Under the pieces are notes generated by a model that saw only the letters and a program-made list of their open reading frames with translations, was not told the origin of the DNA and searched no databases. From Pseudomonas sp. PB120 (GTDB taxonomy: Bacteria; Pseudomonadota; Gammaproteobacteria; Pseudomonadales; Pseudomonadaceae): a stretch of DNA of 64,000 bases. This document shows positions 51,636 through 60,536 of the stretch, one piece after another. The position numbers and the translations under genes are program-made. Position 1 is the stretch's first letter; each line of letters starts with the position of its first letter. Location: NCBI RefSeq assembly GCF_009761815.1, contig NZ_RWIN01000132.1:1-64000 (forward strand), in the 5' to 3' direction.

Positions 51636-53594
51636 ATGCAAGTCGATCTCGATGTCGATGGGACGCACGTAGCCGAGCTGCCGCGTTTCCAGCAGGCGAT
51701 TTTTCAAGGAAGACGATTACGTCAGCTCGCCATTGGCCTGGGCGCTCTCGTGGCCTCGGGCTGGGTGTTAGCGTTTTTTGTCGGGTTGTTTGCACCGCAG
51801 TCGCTGTGGCCGGCTTTATTGGTCAATCAGAGCGCCGGCTTGCTGGTGTTGATGGCTGGTTTGCAATCGGCGGGATGGATCACCCAGTGGCGCGCGCGGG
51901 CGATGAATCCGGTCGTGCGGGAAGTTGATACTGAGGAAGTAGTTGCCCCGGTGGGCTGGTACGAACGGTTACTGGATCGGATCAGTCAGCGATGGGTCAA
52001 CGTGCTGGGTCAGATCGGTCCGGCAACGTTGTGGCTGGGTGCCTGGGCGCCGCTGACAGTGTTGAGCATCGAACAAACCTGGAACCTTGCCCTGCCGCCC
52101 GCCGCGTTGGGCCTTTCGGCCTCCGTCGGCGCTGCGCTCTCATTATTGCTGGCCTTTGGTTTGCTGGTGCTGGAGCGGCAACTGGCCCAGGAAAACAACG
52201 CGCAATGGCCTGAAGCCTCGGCGTTGGCACAACTGAGCCGAGTGGCGATCATTTGCCTTGTATTCGGTGCGATGTGCCTGTTATTCGGCAACGAAAACTC
52301 GGTCTGGCCGGTGCGACTGGCCGTGTTGATTGGCGTGTTGCCGGGCTTGGTCGCCGTCGAATTGTTGTTGCGCGCAGTACTGTCACTATTCAGTCCCCGG
52401 CGTGAACAACTCGAGCCAGCGTTGCTGGCGCGAAGCTTCGTCGCGGACATGCTGCGCTGGCCCCCGCAGCCTTTGCTGGTATTGCAGCACGAATTGCACA
52501 ACCGCTTCGGCATCGACCTGCGGCAGATCTGGGCCATCACGTACATGCGGCGGGCGTTTGTGCCGGTGTTGGCGGTGGTGTCCATCGTCGGTTGGTCGTT
52601 GACCGGGATTCACGAAATCCCCATGCAAGGGCGAGGAATCTACGAGCGCTTCGGCAAACCGGTGGAAGTGTTCGGCCCCGGCCTGCATGCAGGTTTGCCA
52701 TGGCCGTTAGGCCGAGTGCTGAGTGTCGAGAATGGCGTCGTCCATGAGTTGGCCACCAGCGTCGGCGAAGCCTCCGCGCCCATCGTGGCCGAACCGGCTG
52801 AAGGGCCGGCGCCGGCGATTGCCAATCGTCTGTGGGACGCGAGCCATGTGAATGACAAATCCCAGGTCATCGCCAGCAGCCGTGCCAACAAGCAGAGCTT
52901 CCAGATCGTCAACATGGACGTGCGCTTCGTCTACCGCATAGGTCTGACGGATCAGGAAGCGCTGGCTGCCACCTACAACAGTGCTGATGTGCCAACGCTG
53001 ATTCGCAGCACCGCCAGCCGCATTCTGGTTCACGATTTCGCCTCGAGAACACTCGATGGTTTGCTCGGGGAGGACAGGGTAGGGCTGGCGGAAGAGATCG
53101 GCCGCGCGGTGCAGACGGACCTGAAAAAACTCGACAGCGGCGTGGAAATTCTCGCCACCGTGGTGGAGGCCATTCACCCGCCAGCGGGGGCTGCCAATGC
53201 GTATCACGGTGTGCAAGCGGCGCAAATTGGCGCTCAGGCATTGATCTCCCGCGAGCGCGGTGCCGCAGCGGAAGCGACCAACCAGGCACAATTGCAGGCC
53301 AGTATCGCTCGCGATCAAGCGACGGCCAGCGCGCGGGAAATCAACGCCGCCGCCCAAGCGGCCGACTTGAGATTCAGCGCCGAACAAAAAGCCTACGCCA
53401 GCGCCGGCCAGGCCTTTGTGCTTGAGCAATACCTCAGCCAACTTTCCCAGGGCCTGGCCAATGCCAAGTTGCTGGTCCTCGATCATCGATTGGGCGGCAG
53501 CAGCAACGCGCCGACCATCGACCTCCGCACATTCACGCTGCCGGCCGACCCATCGCCTGCGCGTAAAACCGCTCAGCCAGGAGCTGCCAATTGA
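51636..53594 (+). CDS. SPFH/Band 7 protein with polytopic N-terminal domain (HflK-like, 1)
   Basis: The 652-residue protein has about seven hydrophobic segments (near residues 31-51, 58-80, 128-145, 152-178, 203-218, 227-250 and 305-322). An SPFH domain follows (about 325-570; IHEIPMQGRGIYERFGKPVEVFGPGLHAGLPWPLGR), then an Ala-rich coiled-coil tail. SPFH proteins form membrane cages; HflK/HflC do so around the FtsH protease. The start is uncertain: ATG at 51636 follows TGGGGTGGT, whereas TTG at 51609 has no clear binding site. It is the first gene of a four-gene unit whose next start lies in its stop codon (TTGA). Confidence 0.85.
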   Translation: MQVDLDVDGTHVAELPRFQQAIFQGRRLRQLAIGLGALVASGWVLAFFVGLFAPQSLWPALLVNQSAGLLVLMAGLQSAGWITQWRARAMNPVVREVDTEEVVAPVGWYERLLDRISQRWVNVLGQIGPATLWLGAWAPLTVLSIEQTWNLALPPAALGLSASVGAALSLLLAFGLLVLERQLAQENNAQWPEASALAQLSRVAIICLVFGAMCLLFGNENSVWPVRLAVLIGVLPGLVAVELLLRAVLSLFSPRREQLEPALLARSFVADMLRWPPQPLLVLQHELHNRFGIDLRQIWAITYMRRAFVPVLAVVSIVGWSLTGIHEIPMQGRGIYERFGKPVEVFGPGLHAGLPWPLGRVLSVENGVVHELATSVGEASAPIVAEPAEGPAPAIANRLWDASHVNDKSQVIASSRANKQSFQIVNMDVRFVYRIGLTDQEALAATYNSADVPTLIRSTASRILVHDFASRTLDGLLGEDRVGLAEEIGRAVQTDLKKLDSGVEILATVVEAIHPPAGAANAYHGVQAAQIGAQALISRERGAAAEATNQAQLQASIARDQATASAREINAAAQAADLRFSAEQKAYASAGQAFVLEQYLSQLSQGLANAKLLVLDHRLGGSSNAPTIDLRTFTLPADPSPARKTAQPGAAN

Positions 53595-54631
53595 GCCAGT
53601 CGCACACTCACGATCACGACGACCACACTGGCCACGATCATGGTCATGGCGGGCATCACCATGGGCATCACCATCACCACCATGGCGATCCACAAGACGC
53701 GGGCCCATTTCCGTGGCGACGCATGGGTTGGGCTGCATTGCTGGTGGCGTTCGCCGTCGCGGCGGCGAGTCTGGTGCAGGTCAGATCAGGCGAAGCCACG
53801 GTCATCACACGCTTCGGCAACCCGTCACGCGTATTGCTTGAGCCCGGCCTTGGCTGGCGTTGGCCAGCACCGTTTGAAGCGGCAATCCCCGTCGACCTGA
53901 GATTGCGCACCACCTCCAGCGGCTTGCAGGATGTGGGCACGCGGGATGGTTTGCGCATTATCGTTCAGGCGTATGTGGCCTGGCAGGTGCAGGGCGATCC
54001 GGACAACGTGCAGCGCTTTATGCGCGCGGTGCAGAATCAGCCAGATGAAGCGGCGCGGCAAATTCGCACGTTTGTCGGTTCGGCGTTGGAGACTACGGCC
54101 AGCAGTTTTGATCTGGCCAACCTGGTCAATACCGATGCCAGTCAGGTGCGCATCGCCGACTTCGAGGCCCAGCTGCGTCAGCAAATCGATCAGCAGTTGC
54201 TGACCACTTATGGTGTTCGCGTGCTGCAAGTCGGCATTGAGCGTCTTACTTTGCCGTCAGTCACGCTCACCGCCACGGTCGATCGCATGCGCGCCGAGCG
54301 TGAAACAATCGCCACCGAACGCACCGCCATCGGCAAGCGCGAGGCGGCGCAAATCCGCTCCGCCGCCGAACGCGATGCGCGAATCGTGCAGGCGGATGCC
54401 ACGGTCAAAGCCGCCGACATCGAGGCGCAATCCCGTGTCGAAGCCGCGCAGATTTACGGCCGTGCCTATGCGGGTTCGCCGCAGCTCTACAACTTGCTGC
54501 GCTCACTCGACACCTTGGGCACCATCGTCACGCCTGGCACCAAACTGATTTTGCGTACTGATGCGGCGCCGTTCCGGGTGTTGGTTGATGGGCCGCCGGC
54601 GCTCGATAACAAGCCCGGGTCGCAGCCATGA
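53591..54631 (+). CDS. SPFH/Band 7 protein with poly-histidine N-terminus (HflC/HflK-like, 2)
   Basis: A 346-residue protein whose first 31 residues contain 16 histidines mixed with Asp and Gly, a likely metal-binding tail on the cytoplasmic side. One transmembrane helix follows (about 46-63), then an SPFH domain (QVRSGEATVITRFGNPSRVLLEPGLGWRWPAPFEAAIPVDLRLRTT, about 63-240). The helical tail carries ERDARIVQADATVKAADIEAQSRVEAAQIYGRAYAG, the HflC-type stalk. Start is TTG overlapping the stop of the previous gene. The His tail fits the metal ATPase encoded two genes downstream. Confidence 0.87.
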   Translation: MSQSHTHDHDDHTGHDHGHGGHHHGHHHHHHGDPQDAGPFPWRRMGWAALLVAFAVAAASLVQVRSGEATVITRFGNPSRVLLEPGLGWRWPAPFEAAIPVDLRLRTTSSGLQDVGTRDGLRIIVQAYVAWQVQGDPDNVQRFMRAVQNQPDEAARQIRTFVGSALETTASSFDLANLVNTDASQVRIADFEAQLRQQIDQQLLTTYGVRVLQVGIERLTLPSVTLTATVDRMRAERETIATERTAIGKREAAQIRSAAERDARIVQADATVKAADIEAQSRVEAAQIYGRAYAGSPQLYNLLRSLDTLGTIVTPGTKLILRTDAAPFRVLVDGPPALDNKPGSQP

Positions 54632-55686
54632 ATTTGGTTCCACGTGGAACAAACGGGTTAAGCAGCCCCTGGATTCAAGCCGGGCGTTTGGCGTTTCTCG
54701 CGTTATACGCGGTGACCGTTTTGGCCGCATTGGCTTGGGTGTTCTCCAATGTACGGCAGATCGATCCGCAGAATCGGGCGGTGGTTTTGCACTTTGGCGC
54801 ACTGGATCGAATTCAAAATGCCGGTTTGCTATTGGCTTGGCCGAGCCCCTTTGAGCAGGTGGTTTTGTTGCCGGCGGCAGATCGGGTGATCGAGCGTCGC
54901 GTGGAAAACTTGCTACGAACGGCTGATGCGGTGCAGGCCGATCGAGCGGCGAGTTTCGCCACACCGATCAGCGATGCACTCGCCGGATCGGGTTACCTGC
55001 TGACGGGTGACGCGGGTGTGGTGCAACTGGACGTGCGCGTGTTCTACAAGGTGACTGAGCCCTATGCCTTCGTTCTTCAAGGCGAGCATGTGCTGCCAGC
55101 GCTAGATCGATTGGTCACCCGCAGCGCGGTGGCACTCACGGCCGCGCGTGATCTCGACACAATCCTGGTCGCGCGTCCGGAATTGATCGGCGCCGATAAT
55201 CAGGCAGCGGAGCGCCGTGAAAGACTTCGCGGTGATTTGGTGCAAGGCATCAATCAACGTCTGGCCGAACTGAAGGCGACTGGTCAAGGACTTGGAATCG
55301 AAGTCGGGCGGGTTGATGTGCAATCGAGTTTGCCCGGGCCTGCGGTCAATGCCTTCAATGCCGTTTTGACGGCCAGCCAGCAGGCGGATAAAGCTGTGGC
55401 CAATGCGCGCACCGAAGCTGAGAAAGTAACGCAGACGGCCAACGAACAAGCCGACCGTGCGCTGCAAGTGGCCCATGCGCAGGCAAGCGAACGCCTGGCC
55501 AAAGCCTCGGCCGACACGGCAACCGTGTTGAGTCTGGCCAAGGCACAACAGCAGGGCACCGACCCACAAATGCTGTTGCGCATTTACCGCGAGCGGATGC
55601 CGAAAATTCTCGGTCAGGCCGGCTCGGTCACCACGGTCAATCCGAAAGACGATTCCCGCCTGATCATTCAGGGAGCCACTCAATGA
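54628..55686 (+). CDS. SPFH/Band 7 protein (HflK/HflC-like, 3)
   Basis: A 352-residue protein with one transmembrane helix (about 18-42) and an SPFH domain (FSNVRQIDPQNRAVVLHFGALDRIQNAGLLLAWPSPFEQVVLLPAADRVIERR, about 42-230). A long Ala/Gln-rich coiled coil follows (about 245-320), then a C-terminal YRERMPKILGQAGSVTTVNP motif common at HflK ends. The ATG overlaps the previous stop (ATGA), and the next gene again starts in its stop. A parS palindrome begins 8 bases after its ATG, encoding VPRGT. Confidence 0.85.
   Translation: MNLVPRGTNGLSSPWIQAGRLAFLALYAVTVLAALAWVFSNVRQIDPQNRAVVLHFGALDRIQNAGLLLAWPSPFEQVVLLPAADRVIERRVENLLRTADAVQADRAASFATPISDALAGSGYLLTGDAGVVQLDVRVFYKVTEPYAFVLQGEHVLPALDRLVTRSAVALTAARDLDTILVARPELIGADNQAAERRERLRGDLVQGINQRLAELKATGQGLGIEVGRVDVQSSLPGPAVNAFNAVLTASQQADKAVANARTEAEKVTQTANEQADRALQVAHAQASERLAKASADTATVLSLAKAQQQGTDPQMLLRIYRERMPKILGQAGSVTTVNPKDDSRLIIQGATQ
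54636..54651. promoter_or_regulatory. parS centromere site (start of third SPFH gene)
   Basis: GGTTCCACGTGGAACA, full core GTTCCACGTGGAAC at 54637-54650. It lies within the first codons of the third SPFH gene, about 34 kb right of oriC. Confidence 0.92.
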
Positions 55687-57593
55687 CCGCACAAACCGCC
55701 GCTGCACCGAGCCTCTTGTCCTCAGCGGAACAGCGCAGTGCCGCACGCCAGCTGACCCTCGCGATGCTAGCCCTGGGCCTGTTGGCGCTCGGCTTGATTT
55801 GGCGCTGGCTGGCGCCGGAGCAGAACGGGGTCAGTCAATTAATGTTGGGTTTTGCTTCGGTGCTGGTCGCCGTCCCGGTGATGCGCTCGGCCTGGTACAG
55901 CCTGCGCTTTCCCAGTTTGCATGGCATCACTGACCAGTTGATCGCCCTCGCGATGCTCGGTGCGTGGGCGACCGGGGATTTGCTCACGGCGGCATTGCTG
56001 CCCATCATCATGATCTTCGGCCACGTGCTGGAAGAGCGCAGCGTGATCGGTTCGCAAGAGGCGATTCACGCGTTGGGCAAATTGACCCGGAGTCATGCGC
56101 GTAAGGTTCAGGCGGACGGCTCCATCGTTGAAGTCGACAACAGGACCCTGAAACCGGGTGACCATGTCGAAGTGCGCGCGGGTGATCGAGTGCCAGCGGA
56201 TGGTCGCGTGTTGTCTGGCCAGGCGAGCCTGGACACTGCATCAATCACGGGTGAATCGGTTCCGATCGAAGCGGGTGTCGGCATGCAAGTGTTCGGTGGG
56301 GCGATCAACCTCGACGGCCTGTTGCGCATCGAAGTGACGCGCACGGGTAACGAATCGACCCTCGGTAAAGTCATCGCGCTGATGCAAAGCGCCGAGCGTT
56401 CGAAGCCGCCGATTACGCGTCTGCTGGAGCGTTATGCCGGTAGCTATATGGTGTTGGTGTTGCTGCTGGCCGCCGTGACCTGGTTCATCACCAACGACGC
56501 GCAAGCGATGCTGGCGGTGCTGGTGGCGGCGTGTCCATGTGCGCTGGTGTTATCCGCACCCGCCACGGCGATTGCCGGTGTGGCGGTGGCGGCTCGTCAC
56601 GGGATTCTGATCCGTAGTTCGGCGTTCCTCGAAGAGCTGTCGGACCTGACTTCGCTGGTGGTCGACAAGACGGGGACCCTGACATTCGGCACCCTGCGTT
56701 TGCAATCCATCGACAGCCCGCTGGAAGACCACAGTGACTTGATGAAACTCGCCGCCAGTCTTGGATCTGCCAGCAGCCATCCGGTGAGTCGTGCGCTCGC
56801 CGGGCTGGTCGCTCAGGAACATTTCCTGCTGCTCTCGGACATTCACGAGCGTCAGGGATTGGGTGTGGTGGCAATGACGGAACAGGGTGAGGCCGCGCTC
56901 GGTCGGCCGGAATTGTTCGCGCAGTTGGGTATCGTCACTTCCCCTGTTCCCGAGCACGATGGCCCCATTGCCGGCCTGGCGCTCAACGATGAATTTCTGG
57001 CTTGGCTGTTGCTGGCCGACAGCGTCAAACCTGAAGCGCGATTTGCCTTGGAAGAGCTGCGTGAGCTGGGGTTGGGGCGACAGTTGTTGCTCACCGGCGA
57101 CCGGCAAAGTGTCGCTCACACCTTGGCGCGGGATGTCGGCATCAGCGACGTCGAAGCCCAGGCGTTGCCTGAGGACAAACTCAATCGTGTATTGAAGGAA
57201 ATCGGCAGTGGCTTCCGGCCGATGGTAGTGGGCGACGGCATCAACGATTCGCTGGCGCTCAAGGCTGGCGTGGTCGGTGTGGCCATGGGCGCGGGCGGGG
57301 CGGATATCGCCTTGGCCTCGGCCGACATCGTGTTGATTGGCAGCGACTTGCGTCGGCTCGGAACCTGCGTGCGGTTGAGTCGTCAGTGCCGGCAGACGTT
57401 GCAGGTGAACGTGATCATCGGGCTGGGTTGGACGCTGGCCATCGTTGCCTTTGCTGCATTTGGCTGGCTCGGTGCAGCGGGGGCGATGATTGCTGCTTTG
57501 CTGCACAACTTCAGTACGTTGCTGGTGCTGGGCAATGCGGGGCGTTTGCTGCGGTTTCAGGAGCCCTTGCTCAAGCTGAAAGACGAAAACTGA
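55683..57593 (+). CDS. P1B-type heavy-metal-transporting ATPase
   Basis: ATP-driven metal cation pump. The 636-residue protein has all P-type ATPase marks: TGES (189-192), the metal-site CPC in transmembrane helix 6 (284-286), DKTGT with the phosphorylated Asp (328-332), SHP (365-367) and GDGIND (517-522). It lacks an N-terminal HMA domain, starting directly with the first helices; the His-rich SPFH protein upstream may replace that role. The last helix has HNFSTLLVLGN rather than a clear copper or zinc signature, so the metal is unassigned. ATG start within the upstream stop (ATGA). Confidence 0.93.
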   Translation: MTAQTAAAPSLLSSAEQRSAARQLTLAMLALGLLALGLIWRWLAPEQNGVSQLMLGFASVLVAVPVMRSAWYSLRFPSLHGITDQLIALAMLGAWATGDLLTAALLPIIMIFGHVLEERSVIGSQEAIHALGKLTRSHARKVQADGSIVEVDNRTLKPGDHVEVRAGDRVPADGRVLSGQASLDTASITGESVPIEAGVGMQVFGGAINLDGLLRIEVTRTGNESTLGKVIALMQSAERSKPPITRLLERYAGSYMVLVLLLAAVTWFITNDAQAMLAVLVAACPCALVLSAPATAIAGVAVAARHGILIRSSAFLEELSDLTSLVVDKTGTLTFGTLRLQSIDSPLEDHSDLMKLAASLGSASSHPVSRALAGLVAQEHFLLLSDIHERQGLGVVAMTEQGEAALGRPELFAQLGIVTSPVPEHDGPIAGLALNDEFLAWLLLADSVKPEARFALEELRELGLGRQLLLTGDRQSVAHTLARDVGISDVEAQALPEDKLNRVLKEIGSGFRPMVVGDGINDSLALKAGVVGVAMGAGGADIALASADIVLIGSDLRRLGTCVRLSRQCRQTLQVNVIIGLGWTLAIVAFAAFGWLGAAGAMIAALLHNFSTLLVLGNAGRLLRFQEPLLKLKDEN

Positions 57594-57744
57594 ACGCGTT
57601 TAACTTTTCAGAACTGCGCGCCGTGTTTGTAGTCATTTATTCTGAGGGCATGTCATTTCCGTGAATTCGCAGTGGTTTTTTGCAACGCTGCGGATTATAG
57701 AAAACGGCTAATAAATCGATAGCCGGCTATTTTTCAAAGATGGT

Positions 57745-57751
57745 CTACCCT
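57745..57751 (+). promoter_or_regulatory. Possible stationary-phase promoter -10 of cfa
   Basis: CTACCCT, 34 bp before the cfa ATG, resembles the sigma-S (RpoS) -10 element. RpoS control of cfa genes is known in Pseudomonas putida; for this copy it is inferred only. Confidence 0.3.
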
Positions 57752-57784
57752 CACTCCAGACGTCTGAAACAAGGGGGACTTTCC

Positions 57785-58969
57785 ATGCTCGCGCAACTTC
57801 CACCGGCCTTACAGAATCTGCAGTTACCGCTTCGCTTGAGACTCTGGGACGGCCACGAATTCAATCTGGGGCCGACGCCCAGCGTCACTATTGTGGTCAA
57901 GGACCCACAAATGGTTTCCCAGTTTACCCATCCCAGCCTCGACGCCCTCGGAGCAGCGTTCGTCGAAGGCAAACTCGAGCTGGAAGGCTCTATCAGCGAG
58001 GTGATCCGCGTCTGTGACGAATGGAGCCAGGCGCTGATTGCAGATGAGGACAGTCAGCCGGTTCGCGTGGTTCACGACAAGGAAACCGACGCCAAAGCGA
58101 TTTCCTACCACTACGACCTCTCCAATGCCTTCTATCAACTGTGGCTCGACAGCGACATGGCGTATTCCTGCGCCTATTTCGAGACCGGCAGTGAGACGCT
58201 TGAACAAGCCCAGCAAGCCAAATTTCGTCACTTGTGCCGCAAGCTGCGGCTGCAACCCGGCGAGTATTTGCTGGATGTGGGTTGCGGCTGGGGAGGGCTG
58301 GCACGTTACGCCGCGCGGGAGTTCGGCGCGAAGGTGTTTGGCATTACGCTGAGTAAAGAGCAACTGGCTTTGGCCCGTGAACGGGTGACGGAAGAGGGGC
58401 TGGACGACCTGGTAGAACTGCAGCTGCTTGACTACCGAGATCTGCCGCAGGACGGTCGTTTCGACAAGGTGGTGAGTGTCGGCATGTTCGAACACGTCGG
58501 TCACGCGAACCTGGCGGAGTACTGCAAAACCCTGTTCGGCGCGGTGAAAGAGGGCGGCCTGGTGATGAACCACGGCATCACCGCCAAGCACACCGACGGC
58601 CGCCCAGTAGGGCGCGGTGCTGGTGACTTCATCGAGAAGTACGTGTTCCCCAACGGTGAACTGCCGCACCTGTCGATGATCTCCGCCGAGATCAGCGAAG
58701 CGGGACTGGAGATCGTCGATGTCGAGAGCCTGCGCCTGCATTACGCGCGAACCCTGGACCACTGGAGCGAGCGTCTTGAAGACAATCTGGAAGCTGCCGC
58801 CAGGCAGGTGCCAGAGCAAGCCTTGCGGATCTGGCGGCTGTACCTGGCGGGATGCGCCTATGCGTTCGCCAAGGGCTGGATCAATCTGCACCAGATCCTC
58901 GCGGTGAAAACCCATCCCGATGGCAGCCATGAACTGCCCTGGACGCGTGACGACATCTATAACCCTTAG
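57785..58969 (+). CDS. cfa: Cyclopropane-fatty-acyl-phospholipid synthase
   Basis: Methylenates unsaturated acyl chains of membrane phospholipids using SAM, typically in stationary phase or stress. The 394-residue protein has the N-terminal lipid-binding part and the C-terminal SAM domain with YHYDLSNAFYQLWLDSDMAYSCAYF (near residue 105), LLDVGCGWGGLARYAA (near 160), and ITLSKEQLALARERV. ATG chosen at MLAQLPPALQ behind AAGGGGGAC; 15 upstream codons are discarded. Convergent with cls: their stop codons overlap by 4 bp, so both 3' ends share sequence. Confidence 0.95.
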   Translation: MLAQLPPALQNLQLPLRLRLWDGHEFNLGPTPSVTIVVKDPQMVSQFTHPSLDALGAAFVEGKLELEGSISEVIRVCDEWSQALIADEDSQPVRVVHDKETDAKAISYHYDLSNAFYQLWLDSDMAYSCAYFETGSETLEQAQQAKFRHLCRKLRLQPGEYLLDVGCGWGGLARYAAREFGAKVFGITLSKEQLALARERVTEEGLDDLVELQLLDYRDLPQDGRFDKVVSVGMFEHVGHANLAEYCKTLFGAVKEGGLVMNHGITAKHTDGRPVGRGAGDFIEKYVFPNGELPHLSMISAEISEAGLEIVDVESLRLHYARTLDHWSERLEDNLEAAARQVPEQALRIWRLYLAGCAYAFAKGWINLHQILAVKTHPDGSHELPWTRDDIYNP

Positions 58970-60405
58970 AGAATCGGTGAAATAAGCCGGGCGATCCGCA
59001 TGCCGACCTGCTGCAGTCGGTGGGTCTCCCGGCTTTCTTCCTTGGCGATTTCGTGTGCCTGGGCAAAGTCGTCTTCAAGCATCTGCTCGACCTCGGCGGC
59101 AAACGCGCTGTCCACGGTCAGCAACATCACTTCGAAATTAAGCCGGAACGAACGGTTGTCCATGTTTGCGCTGCCGATGGCGCTGATTTCGCTGTCGATT
59201 AACACCACTTTCTGATGCAGGAAACCGGGCTGGTAGCGGAATACCCGCACGCCGGCGCGCACCGCTTCAAACGCATACAGGCTGGAGGCGGCGTAAACGA
59301 TTCGGTGGTCAGGCCGTGACGGCAGCAGCAATCGCACATCCACGCCGCGTAGCACCGCCAGCCTTAACGCCGCGAAGACCGCCTCATCGGGGATGAAATA
59401 GGGGCTGGTGATCCATACCCGTTCTGTCGCCGCATGGATGGCTTCGACGAAGAACAATGAGCAGGTTTCGTAGGCATCTGCCGGCCCGCTGGCGAGTAAT
59501 TGGCACAGCACGCCGTCGTCCGGGTAGACGTCCGGCAAGATCAGCGGTGGTAACGAACGGGCGGCCCAGAACCAGTCTTCGGCGAACGACTCCTGCATGC
59601 AGGCCACCACCGGGCCGCGTACTTGCACGTGGGTATCGCGCCACGGTGCCAACGGTGGTTTCTCGCCCATGTATTCGTCACCGACGTTGTGCCCGCCAAC
59701 GAAGCCCAGCACGCCGTCCACCACCACGATCTTGCGGTGGTTGCGGAAATTCACCTGGAAGCGATTGAGCCAGCCGCTGCGGGTGGCAAAGGCTTTGACC
59801 TCGACACCGGCATCTCGCAACGTCTGCACGTAGCCGTGGGGCAGGGAATGGCTGCCGATACGGTCGTACAGCAAGTAAACGGCCACGCCTTCAGCGGCTT
59901 TTTTCAGGAGCAACGTTTGCAAGCGCTGGCCGAGGCGGTCGTCGTGGACGATGAAGAATTGGATCAGCACCGCTTCTTTGGCGCTGTTGATCGCTTCAAA
60001 AATGGCCTCGAACGTGGCTTGGCCGTTGATCAACAGCCGCACTTCGTTATTCGCCAGGCACGGCATGCGCCCAAGCTTTGGCATGGCCCTCAAAGAAGCG
60101 TAGGCATTGGAAGCACGAGCGGTCAGCGCCTCTTCTACCCAGGGGCGCCAGTTCAATTCGGAGATGGCTTTGCGCATGGCTTCGTTGGCGATTCGCCGTG
60201 CCTTGATGTAGCCATCGAAGGTGCTGCGACCGAAGACCAGATAAGGAATCAGCGTCAGGTAGGGGATGAACACCAGCGAAAGGGCCCAGGCGATAGAGCC
60301 CTGGGCGGTGCGGACGGTGAGCACGGCGTGGATGGCGGCGATCATGCCCAGCGTGTGCAGCAGTGCAATGGTGTAGCCGAAAATATGTGGTCCAAAATAA
60401 TCCAT
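58966..60405 (-). CDS. cls: Cardiolipin synthase
   Basis: Condenses two phosphatidylglycerols (or PG with PE, depending on subtype) to cardiolipin at the inner membrane. The 479-residue protein has two N-terminal transmembrane helices (about 10-30 and 38-60) and two phospholipase-D HKD motifs: HRKIVVVDG...GGHNVGDEY (near residue 224) and HQKVVLIDSEISAIGSANMD (near 402). ATG start. Opposite strand to cfa; both remodel membrane phospholipids. Confidence 0.95.
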   Translation of the reverse strand: MDYFGPHIFGYTIALLHTLGMIAAIHAVLTVRTAQGSIAWALSLVFIPYLTLIPYLVFGRSTFDGYIKARRIANEAMRKAISELNWRPWVEEALTARASNAYASLRAMPKLGRMPCLANNEVRLLINGQATFEAIFEAINSAKEAVLIQFFIVHDDRLGQRLQTLLLKKAAEGVAVYLLYDRIGSHSLPHGYVQTLRDAGVEVKAFATRSGWLNRFQVNFRNHRKIVVVDGVLGFVGGHNVGDEYMGEKPPLAPWRDTHVQVRGPVVACMQESFAEDWFWAARSLPPLILPDVYPDDGVLCQLLASGPADAYETCSLFFVEAIHAATERVWITSPYFIPDEAVFAALRLAVLRGVDVRLLLPSRPDHRIVYAASSLYAFEAVRAGVRVFRYQPGFLHQKVVLIDSEISAIGSANMDNRSFRLNFEVMLLTVDSAFAAEVEQMLEDDFAQAHEIAKEESRETHRLQQVGMRIARLISPIL

Positions 60406-60536
60406 GGGGCAGCCTTGCTCCTGAAGATTCAGTGCTTAACAGACCATGTTCCGTGCAGAATGTCGCTATTTAATTGGCCCATGAACCGATGCTGCCAGCT
60501 GACGTCTAACGGCCACTACTGATCAGGAGTTACTCG

